Assembly (NCBI RefSeq): GCF_016863175.1
Contig: NZ_BOOJ01000014.1
Coordinates: forward strand, 124,001-188,000
DNA from: Paraplanobispora siamensis
Lineage (GTDB): Bacteria; Actinomycetota; Actinomycetes; Streptosporangiales; Streptosporangiaceae
Direction of reading: 5' to 3'
DNA length: 64,000 nucleotides
Part shown: in pieces, positions 44,199 to 52,970 of the stretch
How the letters are laid out: every line of letters starts with the position of its first letter
Position numbering within the stretch: position 1 is the first letter of the stretch
The notes under the pieces: model-generated
What the model was told of the DNA's origin: nothing
Database searches by the model: none
What the model saw: only the letters and a program-made list of their open reading frames with translations
Made by a program: the position numbers and the translations under genes

Positions 44199-45154
44199 GC
44201 GCACCTATCTGCGGGCCCGCGCGGGTCCTCGTCACCGGCGGCGCCGGATTCATCGGTTCGGCCTACGCCCGGATGCTGGCGGCGGACGGAGCCGAGGTGA
44301 CCGTGCTCGACCGGCTCACCTACGCGGGCAACCCCGCCAACCTGGAAGGGGTCCCGCACACGTTCGTGCACGGTGACATCTGCGACCCCGTACTGCTGGC
44401 GCAGGTGGTCCCCGGCCACGACGTCGTGGTCAACTTCGCCGCGGAGTCCCATGTGGACCGGTCGATCGACTCGGCCGCGGAGTTCGTGCGGACCAACGTC
44501 ATGGGCGTGCAGACCCTCATGCAGGCCTGCCTGGAGGCGCGGATCCCGCGCGTGGTGCAGGTCTCCACCGACGAGGTGTACGGCTCGATCGAGACCGGCT
44601 CGTGGAACGAGTTCGCGCCGCTGCGCCCGCGCTCGCCGTACTCCGCCTCCAAGGCGGGCGGGGACATGATCGCCCGGGCCTACGCGGTCACCCACGGGCT
44701 GCCGGTCTCCATCACCCGCTGCGGCAACAACTACGGGCCCCGCCAGTTCCCGGAGAAGGTGATCCCGCTGTTCGTCACCAACCTCCTGCAGGGACGCAAG
44801 GCGCCCCTGTACGGCGACGGGACCAACGTCCGCGACTGGATCCACGTCGACGACCACTGCGCGGCCATCCGGCTGGTGTCCTGCGAGGGCGAGCCCGGCG
44901 AGGTCTACCACATCGCCGGGACGGCGGAGCTGACCAACCTGGAGCTCACCGAGCGCATCCTGAAGGCCTGCGGGGCCGGGTGGGACATGGTCGAGCACGT
45001 GGAGGACCGCAAGGGTCACGACCTGCGCTACTCCCTCGACGACAGCAGGCTGCGCTCGATGGGCTACGCGCCGAGGATCGGCTTCGACGCCGGTCTGGAG
45101 GAGACGGTGCGCTGGTACGCCGACAACCCGCACTGGTGGAAGGCGCTCTCATGA
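44195..45154 (+). CDS. rmlB: dTDP-glucose 4,6-dehydratase
   Basis: 319 aa extended SDR enzyme: NAD motif TGGAGFIGS, catalytic STDEVYG (Thr-Asp-Glu) and YSASK (Tyr-x3-Lys), plus RCGNNYGPRQFPEK. Converts dTDP-glucose to dTDP-4-keto-6-deoxyglucose. Coupled on both sides by ATGA overlaps with rmlA and rmlD. Confidence 0.95.
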   Translation: MSAPICGPARVLVTGGAGFIGSAYARMLAADGAEVTVLDRLTYAGNPANLEGVPHTFVHGDICDPVLLAQVVPGHDVVVNFAAESHVDRSIDSAAEFVRTNVMGVQTLMQACLEARIPRVVQVSTDEVYGSIETGSWNEFAPLRPRSPYSASKAGGDMIARAYAVTHGLPVSITRCGNNYGPRQFPEKVIPLFVTNLLQGRKAPLYGDGTNVRDWIHVDDHCAAIRLVSCEGEPGEVYHIAGTAELTNLELTERILKACGAGWDMVEHVEDRKGHDLRYSLDDSRLRSMGYAPRIGFDAGLEETVRWYADNPHWWKALS

Positions 45155-45993
45155 CGCGATGGCTGGTCACCGGCGCGCGGGGGATGCTCGGCGCCGACCT
45201 GGTGACCCTGCTGCGGGGCGAGGGCGAGCAGGTCGCGGCGCTCGGCCGCGACGAGCTCGACGTGCGGGACCCCGACGCGGTGTCGCAGGCCGTACGGCTG
45301 CACAAACCCGACGCGGTGGTCAACTGCGCCGGGTGGACGGCCGTGGACGACGCGGAGGCGCGCGAGCCGGAGGCGCTGGCGGTCAACGGCCACGCCGTGC
45401 TGGCCCTGGCGCGCGGCTGCGACGAGTTGGGCGCCCGGCTGGTCCAGGTCTCCACCGACTACGTCTTCGACGGGGCCGCGCGGCGGCCGTACCGGGAGGA
45501 CGACCCGACCGGGCCGCTCGGCGCCTACGGCCGGAGCAAGCTGGCGGGGGAGCGGGCGGCGCTGGAACACGGCCACCTCGTGGTGCGCACGGCCTGGCTG
45601 TACGGCGCGCACGGGACGAACTTCGTCCGGACCATGATCAGGCTGGAGTCCGAGCGCGACACCGTCACGGTGGTCGACGACCAGACCGGGCAGCCCACGT
45701 GGACCGCCGACCTGGCGGCCGAGCTGGTCCGGCTGGTCCGCGCCGACGCCCCCGGCGGCGTCTACCACGCCACCAACGCCGGCCAGACGACGTGGTACGG
45801 CTTCGCGCGCGAGATCTTCACCCTGCTGGGCGCCGACCCGGACCGCGTCCGGCCGGTCGGCAGCTCCCGGTTCCCCCGCCCGGCCCGGCGGCCCGCCTAC
45901 AGCGTGCTCGCCCGCCGCGCCGGGCCCGCCATGCGGGACTGGCGGCGGGCTCTTCAGGCGGCGTGGCCGTCGGTGGTGGGCGGTGTGCGGTGA
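45151..45993 (+). CDS. rmlD: dTDP-4-dehydrorhamnose reductase
   Basis: 280 aa. TGARGMLGADL nucleotide-binding motif, NCAGWTAVDDAE, VSTDYVFDG and GAYGRSKLAGE with the Tyr-x3-Lys pair. It reduces dTDP-4-keto-rhamnose to dTDP-rhamnose with NADPH. It starts at ATG 45151 within the end of rmlB. Its last 40 bases overlap the convergent epimerase gene. Confidence 0.94.
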   Translation: MTRWLVTGARGMLGADLVTLLRGEGEQVAALGRDELDVRDPDAVSQAVRLHKPDAVVNCAGWTAVDDAEAREPEALAVNGHAVLALARGCDELGARLVQVSTDYVFDGAARRPYREDDPTGPLGAYGRSKLAGERAALEHGHLVVRTAWLYGAHGTNFVRTMIRLESERDTVTVVDDQTGQPTWTADLAAELVRLVRADAPGGVYHATNAGQTTWYGFAREIFTLLGADPDRVRPVGSSRFPRPARRPAYSVLARRAGPAMRDWRRALQAAWPSVVGGVR

Positions 45994-46565
45994 CGGGTCA
46001 CGCAGACCTCGTAGTCGGGCAGCAGCCCGGCGGTCAGCGCCTCCTGCAGGGTGGGCGCCGCGGCGTCCTTGTCCGACAGCAGCGGCTCGCCCTCCAGCGG
46101 CCAGTCGATGCCGACGGCCGGGTCGAGCGGGTGGACCCCGTGCTCGCGCCCGGGCGCGTACGGCTGCGAGCACGCGTAGACCACGGTCGCGCCGTCGCTG
46201 AGCGCGAGGAAGGCGTGGCCGAGCCCCTCGGCGATGTACAGGCCCCGGCGGGTCTCCTCGTCCAGGCGCACGGCCTCCCAGCGGCCGAAGGTCGGCGACC
46301 CGGCCCGGACGTCGACGACCACGTCCAGGACGGCGCCGGAGACGCACATGACGTACTTGGCCTGACCGGGCGGGACGTCGGCGAAGTGCACGCCCCGCAG
46401 CACGCCCCGCCGGGACACCGAGCAGTTCAGCTGGGCGAGGTCCAGCCGCAGGCTGGCGGCCTCCCGCAGGTCGGCGGCGCGGAACGCCTCCAGGAAGGCG
46501 CCGCGGGAGTCGGCGTGGACGCGGGGGGTGTACAGCCAGGCTCCGTCGATGCTGAGGGGCTCCAT
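45954..46565 (-). CDS. dTDP-4-dehydrorhamnose 3,5-epimerase family protein
   Basis: About 203 aa from the ATG at 46565 (MEPLSIDGAWLYTPRVHADS); 46577 is also possible. Cupin fold with the active-site His in GVLRGVHFADVPPGQAKYV, and the Tyr-containing VVYACSQPYAPGREHGVHPL, then DPAVGIDWP. This is the expected RmlC partner of the three genes that converge on it, but the sequence is of the antibiotic-sugar epimerase type (EvaD-like), so the product could be a different 6-deoxyhexose. It is the only gene of the cluster head on the minus strand. Confidence 0.88.
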   Translation of the reverse strand: MEPLSIDGAWLYTPRVHADSRGAFLEAFRAADLREAASLRLDLAQLNCSVSRRGVLRGVHFADVPPGQAKYVMCVSGAVLDVVVDVRAGSPTFGRWEAVRLDEETRRGLYIAEGLGHAFLALSDGATVVYACSQPYAPGREHGVHPLDPAVGIDWPLEGEPLLSDKDAAAPTLQEALTAGLLPDYEVCVTRHRTPPTTDGHAA

Positions 46566-46639
46566 GCGCCGAAGCATGTCACGCCGCCGGGCGCTCCAGC
46601 CCTGAAGATCGGGAATTGCCTGAAGGAGACCAGATCCTC

Positions 46640-46900
46640 ATGATGACCGCCGTCTTCTCCGACAGCACCATGGGCGAGGCCCAGCGGCGAGAGTTGCTCT
46701 GCGGCGGGGAGGCGTTCGTCCATCCGGCCACCCCGGCCTCGCGCGAACTGGTGGCTTCCACGAGGGAGCTGATCGCCGACGCGTTCGGCGGCCGTGATCC
46801 GGAGACCGCCCAGCACGGCATGGCGGTGGAGGAGCCCGGCTGCGTGCCCGAGGAGCCGGCGCTGGAGTACGAGTCCAGAGCGCTTTCGGGGGCGAGCTGA
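46640..46900 (+). CDS. small protein, probable N-terminal remnant of a cluster enzyme
   Basis: 86 aa from the ATG at 46640 with AAGGAG about 11 bases upstream. The text MTAVFSDSTMGEAQRRELLC, then GGEAFVHPATPASRELV and AFGGRDPETAQHGMAVEE, resembles the first 70 residues of about 300-aa 2-oxoglutarate/Fe(II)-oxygenase-like proteins that occur in polysaccharide clusters; this is from memory. No His-x-Asp iron motif is present, so if the relation is right the gene is truncated after residue 65. It may still be expressed ahead of the sugar cassette. Confidence 0.5.
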   Translation: MMTAVFSDSTMGEAQRRELLCGGEAFVHPATPASRELVASTRELIADAFGGRDPETAQHGMAVEEPGCVPEEPALEYESRALSGAS

Positions 46901-46956
46901 GTGGCCGGCGGAACCCGTGACACCCACGGTGATCGAGTCGAAAGGGGAGTGCGCCG

Positions 46957-48162
46957 ATGACGATCTGCCGGCTGTGCGGTTCGGAGAGCCTCGCGAGCGT
47001 CGTCGACCTCGGTGCGACCCCGCCGTGTGAGCTGTTCCTGACCGCCGAGCAGCTCGACCTCCCGGAGACCACCTATCCGCTGCACCTGAGGGTGTGCACC
47101 GAGTGCCTGCTGGCGCAGATACCGCCGCTGATCACTCCGGAGGACACCTTCACCGAGTACGCCTACTTCTCCTCCTACTCCACCTCCTGGGTTGAGCACG
47201 CCCGCCGGTTCGTCGCGGAGCGCGACCTGGCGCCGGACGCCTTCGTGGTGGAGGTGGCCAGCAACGACGGCTACCTGCTGCAGCACGTCGTCGGGCGGGG
47301 GATCCGGTGCCTGGGCATCGAGCCGTCGGCCAACGTCGGCCGGGCCGCCCGGGAGAAGGGGGTGCCGACCCTCACCGCGTTCCTCACCCCCGGGACCGGC
47401 GCCGCGGTGCGCGCCGAGCACGGCCCGGCCGACCTCGTCGTGGCCAACAACGTCTACGCGCACATCCCGGACGTCGTGGGGTTCACCGAGGGGCTGCGAG
47501 CCCTGGTGGCCGACGACGGCCTGGTCTCCATCGAGGTCCAGCACCTGCTGACGCTGATGGAGCTCAACCAGTACGACACGATCTACCACGAGCACTTCCA
47601 GTACTACACCGTCGCCTCCGCGCAGCGGGCCCTGGCCGGCGGCGGGCTGACGCTGGTGGACGTGGAGCTGCTGCCCACGCACGGCGGCTCGATCCGGCTG
47701 TGGGCGCGGCCGTACGGCGAGCCCGGTCCGAGGGTGGACGACGTGCTGGCCCGGGAGAAGGCCGCCGGGCTGCACGAGCTGTCGGGCTACGCCGACTTCG
47801 CCGCCCGGGTGGCCAAGGTCCGGCGGGACCTGCTGCGCTTCCTCGTCGAGGCCGCCGACGCGGGCAGGACCGTGGTCGGCTACGGCGCGCCCGGCAAGGG
47901 CAACACCCTGCTCAACCACTGCGGCGTCCGCCCCGACCTGCTGGCCTACACGGTGGACCGCAACCCCTACAAACACGGCAGGTTCACTCCCGGCGCGCGC
48001 ATCCCGATCCTGGCGCCCGAGCGGATCGCCGAGGACCGGCCCGACTACGTGCTGGTCCTGCCGTGGAACCTGCGCGACGAACTCGTCGAGCAGCTGTCGT
48101 ACGTCCGCGAGTGGGGAGGCCGGCTGGTCTTCCCCATCCCGAGCCTGGAGGTCGTCCCGTGA
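46957..48162 (+). CDS. NDP-hexose C-methyltransferase (zinc-binding, SAM-dependent)
   Basis: 401 aa. N-terminal zinc site C4-x2-C7 ... C47-x2-C50; SAM-binding motif VVEVASNDGYLLQ at about residues 96-108; LVVANNVYAHIPDV; the conserved IYHEHFQYYTVASAQRAL segment; and a C-terminal second Rossmann-like domain with VVGYGAPGKGNTLLN. This is the architecture of TylCIII/NovU-type sugar C-methyltransferases acting on 4-keto sugars. First gene of a tightly coupled run to 55418. Confidence 0.9.
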   Translation: MTICRLCGSESLASVVDLGATPPCELFLTAEQLDLPETTYPLHLRVCTECLLAQIPPLITPEDTFTEYAYFSSYSTSWVEHARRFVAERDLAPDAFVVEVASNDGYLLQHVVGRGIRCLGIEPSANVGRAAREKGVPTLTAFLTPGTGAAVRAEHGPADLVVANNVYAHIPDVVGFTEGLRALVADDGLVSIEVQHLLTLMELNQYDTIYHEHFQYYTVASAQRALAGGGLTLVDVELLPTHGGSIRLWARPYGEPGPRVDDVLAREKAAGLHELSGYADFAARVAKVRRDLLRFLVEAADAGRTVVGYGAPGKGNTLLNHCGVRPDLLAYTVDRNPYKHGRFTPGARIPILAPERIAEDRPDYVLVLPWNLRDELVEQLSYVREWGGRLVFPIPSLEVVP

Positions 48163-48977
48163 AGGTGGTCCTCTTCTGCGGCGGTTACGGCACACGCATG
48201 CGCAGCGGCGCCCCGGGGGACCCTCCCAAGCCCATGCAGCTCGTCGGACCCCGCCCGCTGATCTGGCACGTGATGCGCTACTACGCGCACTACGGGCACA
48301 CCGAGTTCATCCTGTGCCTGGGCTACGGCGCCGAGCACATCAAGGACTTCTTCCTGAACTACCGGGAGACCACGTCCAACGACTTCGTCCTGCGCGGCGG
48401 CACCGTCGAGCTGCTGTCCACCGACATCGCCGAATGGTCGATCTCGTTCGTGCAGACCGGCATCGACTCGCCCATCGGGGAACGGCTGCGCCGGGTCCGC
48501 GAGCACATCGACGGCGACGAGCTGTTCCTGGCCAACTACGCCGACGTGCTCACCGACGCGCCGCTGCCCGAGATCGTCGACCGTTTCGCCGCCTCCGACG
48601 CGGGCGCGTCGATGGTGGTCGTGCCGCCGACCGACACCTTCCACTGCATCGAGGTGGACGAGGACGGGTCGGTGGGCGGGATCACGCCGGTCAGCCAGAT
48701 GCCGTTGTGGATCAACGGCGGGTACTTCGTGCTCCGCCAGGAGATCTTCGAGCACATCCCGCCCGGCGGCGACCTGGTCGCCGACGGCTGCATGGAGCTG
48801 GCCAAGGCGGGCCGGCTGCTGGCCTACCCCCACCGCGGGTTCTGGAAGCCCACCGACACCATCAGGGAGCGCGTCGCGCTGAACGAGGCCTACGCGCGCG
48901 GCGAACGCCCCTGGATGGTGTGGGAGGACGGCCAGGCGCCGCGCAACCCCCGCCGCCTGGTCAGGCAGGTGTCGTGA
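48159..48977 (+). CDS. rfbF: glucose-1-phosphate cytidylyltransferase
   Basis: 272 aa from GTG 48159, sharing four bases with the methyltransferase stop. FCGGYGTRMRSGAPGDPPKP is the nucleotide-binding loop; YRETTSNDFVLRGGTVELLS and GFWKPTDTIRERVALNEAYA fit RfbF. It makes CDP-glucose, the usual entry to CDP-3,6-dideoxy sugars. No CDP-glucose 4,6-dehydratase (RfbG) is clearly identifiable in the window, though the SDR at 49673 could fill a sugar-modifying step. Confidence 0.9.
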   Translation: MKVVLFCGGYGTRMRSGAPGDPPKPMQLVGPRPLIWHVMRYYAHYGHTEFILCLGYGAEHIKDFFLNYRETTSNDFVLRGGTVELLSTDIAEWSISFVQTGIDSPIGERLRRVREHIDGDELFLANYADVLTDAPLPEIVDRFAASDAGASMVVVPPTDTFHCIEVDEDGSVGGITPVSQMPLWINGGYFVLRQEIFEHIPPGGDLVADGCMELAKAGRLLAYPHRGFWKPTDTIRERVALNEAYARGERPWMVWEDGQAPRNPRRLVRQVS

Positions 48978-49011
48978 TGCCCCGGACGAGCGGCGAGAGG
49001 CGGGTGGCCCG

Positions 49012-49659
49012 ATGATCCGGCTGCTCCCCGAACGCTGCGCCGAGATCCTGCTGCTCGGCGCGCACTGCGACGACATCGTGATCGGGGCGGGCGGGACCCT
49101 GCTGGAGCTGTGCCGGGCCAGTCCGGAGGCGCGGGTCACGGCGCTCGTGCTGTCCGGCGGGGGCACCGCCCGCGAGGACGAGGAACGGGCCGCGCTGGCC
49201 GCCTTCTGCCCCAAGGCCGAGCTCGAGGTGACCGTCCTCGACCTCCCGGACGGGCGGCTGCCCGCCAACTGGGAGCGGGCCAAGGAGGCGCTGGAGCGGG
49301 TGCGGCGCCGGTGCGACCCGGACGTGGTCTTCGCGCCGTCGCCGCACGACGCGCACCAGGACCACCGGGGACTGGCCCGGCTGGTGCCCACGGCCTTCCG
49401 CGATCACCTGGTGCTCGGCTACGAGATCCTCAAGTGGGAGTCCGACCTGGCCCAGCCGAACGTGTTCGTGCCGCTGCCGCAGGACGTCCTGGCCGAGAAG
49501 ACGGCCCTGCTGCACGAGCACTACCCCTCACAGCACGGCCGTACGTGGTTCGACGAGGAGACCTTCCGCGGCCTGGCCAGGGTGCGCGGGGTGCAGTGCC
49601 AGAGCCGCTACGCCGAGGCGTTCCACGCGGCGAAGCTGACCATCGGTCACATGAGGTAA
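49012..49659 (+). CDS. PIG-L family deacetylase
   Basis: 215 aa. The zinc-binding AHCDDIVIGAGG (H18, D20, D21) and the later PSPHDAHQDHRGLAR are the PIG-L/LmbE signature. Such enzymes remove N-acetyl groups from GlcNAc-type sugars. Position between a cytidylyltransferase and an SDR enzyme suggests action on a nucleotide sugar or a glycan intermediate. Thirty-four bases follow the preceding stop, the only small gap in the cassette besides the next one. Confidence 0.88.
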   Translation: MIRLLPERCAEILLLGAHCDDIVIGAGGTLLELCRASPEARVTALVLSGGGTAREDEERAALAAFCPKAELEVTVLDLPDGRLPANWERAKEALERVRRRCDPDVVFAPSPHDAHQDHRGLARLVPTAFRDHLVLGYEILKWESDLAQPNVFVPLPQDVLAEKTALLHEHYPSQHGRTWFDEETFRGLARVRGVQCQSRYAEAFHAAKLTIGHMR

Positions 49660-49672
49660 TCGGGAGACAGGC

Positions 49673-50692
49673 GTGCGCGTTCTACTGACCGGCCATCAGG
49701 GATATCTCGGCACGGTGATGGCCCCGGTCCTCGCCCGGGCCGGCCACGAGGTGACCGGCCTCGACTCCGGCCTGTTCGCCGCGTGCGTGCTGGGACCTGA
49801 GCCGGACGATCCCCGGGGGTTCGCCGTGGACCTGCGCGACGCCGGTCCCGAGCACGTCACCGGGTTCGACGCGGTGGTCCACCTGGCCGCCCTGTCCAAC
49901 GATCCGCTGGGCACGCTGGCCCCCGAGCTGACCTACGACATCAACCACCACGCCTCGGTACGGCTGGCGCGCCTGGCCCGCGACGCCGGGGTGCGCCGCT
50001 TCCTGTACGCCTCCACCTGCTCGGTCTACGGCGCCTCCGGCGGCGACGACCTGGTGGGGGAGGACGCCCCGCTCCGCCCGGTGACGCCCTACGCCGAGTC
50101 CAAGGTCAGGGTGGAGGACGACCTGGCCGCGCTGGCCGACGACGACTTCTCCCCGGTGTTCATGCGCAACGCCACCGCCTTCGGGTTCTCGCCGCGTCTG
50201 CGCGCCGACATCGTGCTGAACAACCTGGTGGGCCACGCCGTGCTCTCCGGCCAGGTGAAGGTGCTGTCCGACGGCACGCCGTGGCGGCCGCTGGTGCACG
50301 CCCTGGACATCGCGGACGCCTTCGCCGCGGCGCTCACCGCCCCGCGCGAGGCCGTGCACGCCAGGGCGTTCAACGTGGGATCGGAGCAGAACAACGTGAC
50401 CGTCGCGGAGATCGCCGCCGCGGTCGCCGAGACCGTGCCCGGCTCCGAGCTGCTGATCACCGGGGAGGCCGGGGCCGACCCGCGCTCCTACCGGGTGGAC
50501 TTCTCCCGGATCCGCGCCGCGCTCCCGGAGCACCAGCCCCGCTGGACGGTCAAGGCCGGGGCGGTCGAGCTGGCCGAGGCCTACGAGCGGCACGGGCTGA
50601 CCCGGGAGGGCTTCGAGCACCGCTTCACCCGGTTGGCGTGGCTGTCGGAGCGGCGCGGGGCCGGGAGCATCTCCCCGGAGCTGCGGCCGTGA
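49673..50692 (+). CDS. NAD-dependent epimerase/dehydratase (extended SDR)
   Basis: 339 aa from GTG 49673. LLTGHQGYLGTVMAPVLARA is the nucleotide-binding motif; ASTCSVYGAS and TPYAESK supply the Ser/Thr and Tyr-x3-Lys catalytic pieces; HALDIADAFAAALT is common to NDP-sugar epimerases. The second catalytic-loop residues (TCSVYG) are those of epimerases rather than of 4,6-dehydratases, which carry Asp-Glu, so it is probably an epimerase or reductase. Four-base overlap with the next gene. Confidence 0.87.
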   Translation: MRVLLTGHQGYLGTVMAPVLARAGHEVTGLDSGLFAACVLGPEPDDPRGFAVDLRDAGPEHVTGFDAVVHLAALSNDPLGTLAPELTYDINHHASVRLARLARDAGVRRFLYASTCSVYGASGGDDLVGEDAPLRPVTPYAESKVRVEDDLAALADDDFSPVFMRNATAFGFSPRLRADIVLNNLVGHAVLSGQVKVLSDGTPWRPLVHALDIADAFAAALTAPREAVHARAFNVGSEQNNVTVAEIAAAVAETVPGSELLITGEAGADPRSYRVDFSRIRAALPEHQPRWTVKAGAVELAEAYERHGLTREGFEHRFTRLAWLSERRGAGSISPELRP

Positions 50693-51984
50693 CCGCCGCC
50701 GAGGACACGGCGGTCGGGGAGCGGATGCACGCGCTGGTGCGCCGGCTCTATCCGATCTGCCGCAGCATCACCGGCGACGGCGTGCGCCGCACGCTGGAGA
50801 TCGTCGGGGAGTCGATCCCGCTGCGGGTCAGCGAGGTGCCCACCGGCACCGAGGTCCTCGACTGGACGGTGCCGCGGGAGTGGAACATCCGCGACGCCTA
50901 CGTCAAGGACCCCTCCGGCCGCCGGGTCGTCGACTTCAACGCCTCCAACCTGCACGTCGTCGGCTACAGCGTGCCGGTCTCGGCCACGATGACCCTCGAC
51001 GAGCTGCGCGGGCACCTGCACACGCTGCCCGGCCAGCCCGGCCTGGTCCCCTACCGGACCAGCTACTACGCCGAGACCTGGGGCTTCTGCCTGCGCCAGG
51101 AGACGCTGGACGGCATGGGGCCGGGGCCGTACGAGGTCGTGATCGACTCGACCCTGGCGGACGGGCACCTGACCTACGGCGAGTGCGTGGTGCCCGGCGA
51201 GACGGCCGACGAGGTGATCGTCTCCTGCCACACCTGCCATCCCTCGCTGGCCAACGACAACCTGGCGGGCATCGCGGTGGCGGTGGAGCTGGCCCGGCGG
51301 CTGGCCGCCGGGAGCACGCCGCGCCACACCTACCGGTTCCTGTTCATGCCGGGGACCATCGGCGCGATCACCTGGCTGGCGCGCAACCGGGAACGGGTCG
51401 GCCGGATCAGGCACGGGATCGTGCTGGCGTGCGCCGGGGACGGCGGCGCCCTGACCTACAAGCGCAGCAGGCGCGGCGACGCGGTGGTCGACCGGGCCGC
51501 GGCCCACGTGCTCAGGAACCGGCCGCACACGATCCTGGACTTCTCGCCGTACGGCTACGACGAGCGGCAGTTCGGCTCGCCCGGCTTCAACCTGCCCGTC
51601 GGCGGCCTGACCCGCACCACCTACGCCGGATATCCGGAGTACCACACCTCGGGCGACGACCCGGACTTCGTGCTGCCCGAGGCGATGGCCGACACCCTCG
51701 GGGTCCTGGAGGAGATCGTCGAGATCCTCGACGGCGACCGCCGCTACCTCAACCTCAGCCCGTATGGCGAGCCGCAGCTCGGCCGGCGGGGACTGTACGG
51801 CTCGCTGGGCGGGCGCAGCGACACCAGGCAGGCCCAGATGGCCATGTTGTGGGTGCTGAACCTCTCCGACGGAGAGCACGGCCTGCTCGACATCGCACAA
51901 CGATCGGAACTCCCGTTCGCCACGGTGGCGGACGCGGCACGCGCGCTCGTGGGCGCCGGGCTTCTGAAGGAGAAGGTGACATGA
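50689..51984 (+). CDS. DUF4910 protein, aminopeptidase-like fold
   Basis: 431 aa from GTG 50689. Family segments: RLYPICRSITGDGVRRTLEI, WNIRDAYVKDPSGRRVVDFN, HTLPGQPGLVPYRTSYYAET, WGF, and the metal-site-like SCHTCHPSLANDNLAGI, which resembles an M28 zinc-ligand region. A C-terminal winged helix (LLDIAQRSELPFATVADAAR) completes it. The family is found in glycan clusters of diverse bacteria; its substrate is not known to me. Peptidase activity is not implied; amide hydrolysis or ligation on a sugar is a guess. Confidence 0.85.
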   Translation: MTAAEDTAVGERMHALVRRLYPICRSITGDGVRRTLEIVGESIPLRVSEVPTGTEVLDWTVPREWNIRDAYVKDPSGRRVVDFNASNLHVVGYSVPVSATMTLDELRGHLHTLPGQPGLVPYRTSYYAETWGFCLRQETLDGMGPGPYEVVIDSTLADGHLTYGECVVPGETADEVIVSCHTCHPSLANDNLAGIAVAVELARRLAAGSTPRHTYRFLFMPGTIGAITWLARNRERVGRIRHGIVLACAGDGGALTYKRSRRGDAVVDRAAAHVLRNRPHTILDFSPYGYDERQFGSPGFNLPVGGLTRTTYAGYPEYHTSGDDPDFVLPEAMADTLGVLEEIVEILDGDRRYLNLSPYGEPQLGRRGLYGSLGGRSDTRQAQMAMLWVLNLSDGEHGLLDIAQRSELPFATVADAARALVGAGLLKEKVT

Positions 51985-52970
51985 GCCAGCTGGGTCTTCG
52001 GGTCGGCGAGCTGGTCGAGGTCCGCAGTGAGGCGGAGATCCTGGCCACTCTCGACGAGAGGGGCGAGCTGGACAACCTGCCCTTCATGCCGGAGATGGTG
52101 AGGTTCTGCGGACAGCGGCTCACCGTGCACAAGGTGGCGTACAAGCTGTGCGACACGATCAGCGGCACCGGCATGCGCCGCATGGAGCGGGCGGTGCACC
52201 TGACCGGGGCGCGCTGCGACGGGTCGGCGCACGGCGGCTGCCAGACGGCCTGCTCGATGTACTGGAAGGAGTCCTGGCTCAAGCGGGTGGAGCCGGGACC
52301 CGGACTCCGCCCGGTCCCCGGACCGGCCTCGGACGACCGGCTGCTGAAGCTGGTGGAGGTCAACGCCCGCAGGGAGCCGGCACCGGACGGCGAGGAGCTC
52401 TTCTCCTGCCAGGCCACCGAGCTGCTGCGGGCCGCGCCCGCCTGCCTGCCGTTCCGCAGCCTCGGGCAGTACGCCACGGACGTCAGGACCGGCAACGCGG
52501 GCGTGCTCGCGACGCTGTACACGATCTTCGTCGGGCTGTTCAACCGCTACCAGAAGCTGAGCAGGCGGATCCTGCCCGGACGGCTGTGGATCAAGAACGG
52601 CATGGAGTGGGGCTTCGTCCCCGGCGGCCCGCACACCAGGACCCCGACCGGGGCCATCGGCCTGCAGCCGGGCGAGCTGGTCAGGATCAAGTCCAAGGAG
52701 GAGATCGTCGCGACCCTCAACGCCGACCGGCTCAACCGGGGCATGGGCTTCGAGGAGGAGATGGCGCGCCACTGCGGCAAGGTCGCCCGGGTCCAGGCCC
52801 GGGTCGAGCGGGCGCTGGATGAGAAGACCGGCAGGCTGCTGAAGATGAAGAGCCCCTGCATCACGCTGGAGGGCATCTTCTGCGACGGCGCCCACAAGCA
52901 GAACTGCCCCCGGGAGTTCGTCCCGTTCTGGCGGGAGATCTGGCTGGAGCGCGTGGAGGAGCCCCGATGA
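51981..52970 (+). CDS. internally duplicated Cys-rich protein of unknown function
   Basis: 329 aa. Two homologous units at about 5-104 and 224-326, each starting GL-x-x-GELV-x-(V/I)-(R/K)-S-(E/K)-E-E-I-x-ATL and ending WL-(K/E)-RVE. Unit 1 has C43-G, C57-D, C79-DGSA-H84-GG-C87 and C91; unit 2 has C301-DGA-H305-KQN-C309. The Cys/His set suggests metal binding. Between the units lies a region of about 100 residues with a CQATELLRAAPACLPFRSLG segment. No named family comes to mind. It overlaps both neighbours by four bases, so it belongs functionally with the sugar cassette. Confidence 0.85.
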   Translation: MSQLGLRVGELVEVRSEAEILATLDERGELDNLPFMPEMVRFCGQRLTVHKVAYKLCDTISGTGMRRMERAVHLTGARCDGSAHGGCQTACSMYWKESWLKRVEPGPGLRPVPGPASDDRLLKLVEVNARREPAPDGEELFSCQATELLRAAPACLPFRSLGQYATDVRTGNAGVLATLYTIFVGLFNRYQKLSRRILPGRLWIKNGMEWGFVPGGPHTRTPTGAIGLQPGELVRIKSKEEIVATLNADRLNRGMGFEEEMARHCGKVARVQARVERALDEKTGRLLKMKSPCITLEGIFCDGAHKQNCPREFVPFWREIWLERVEEPR

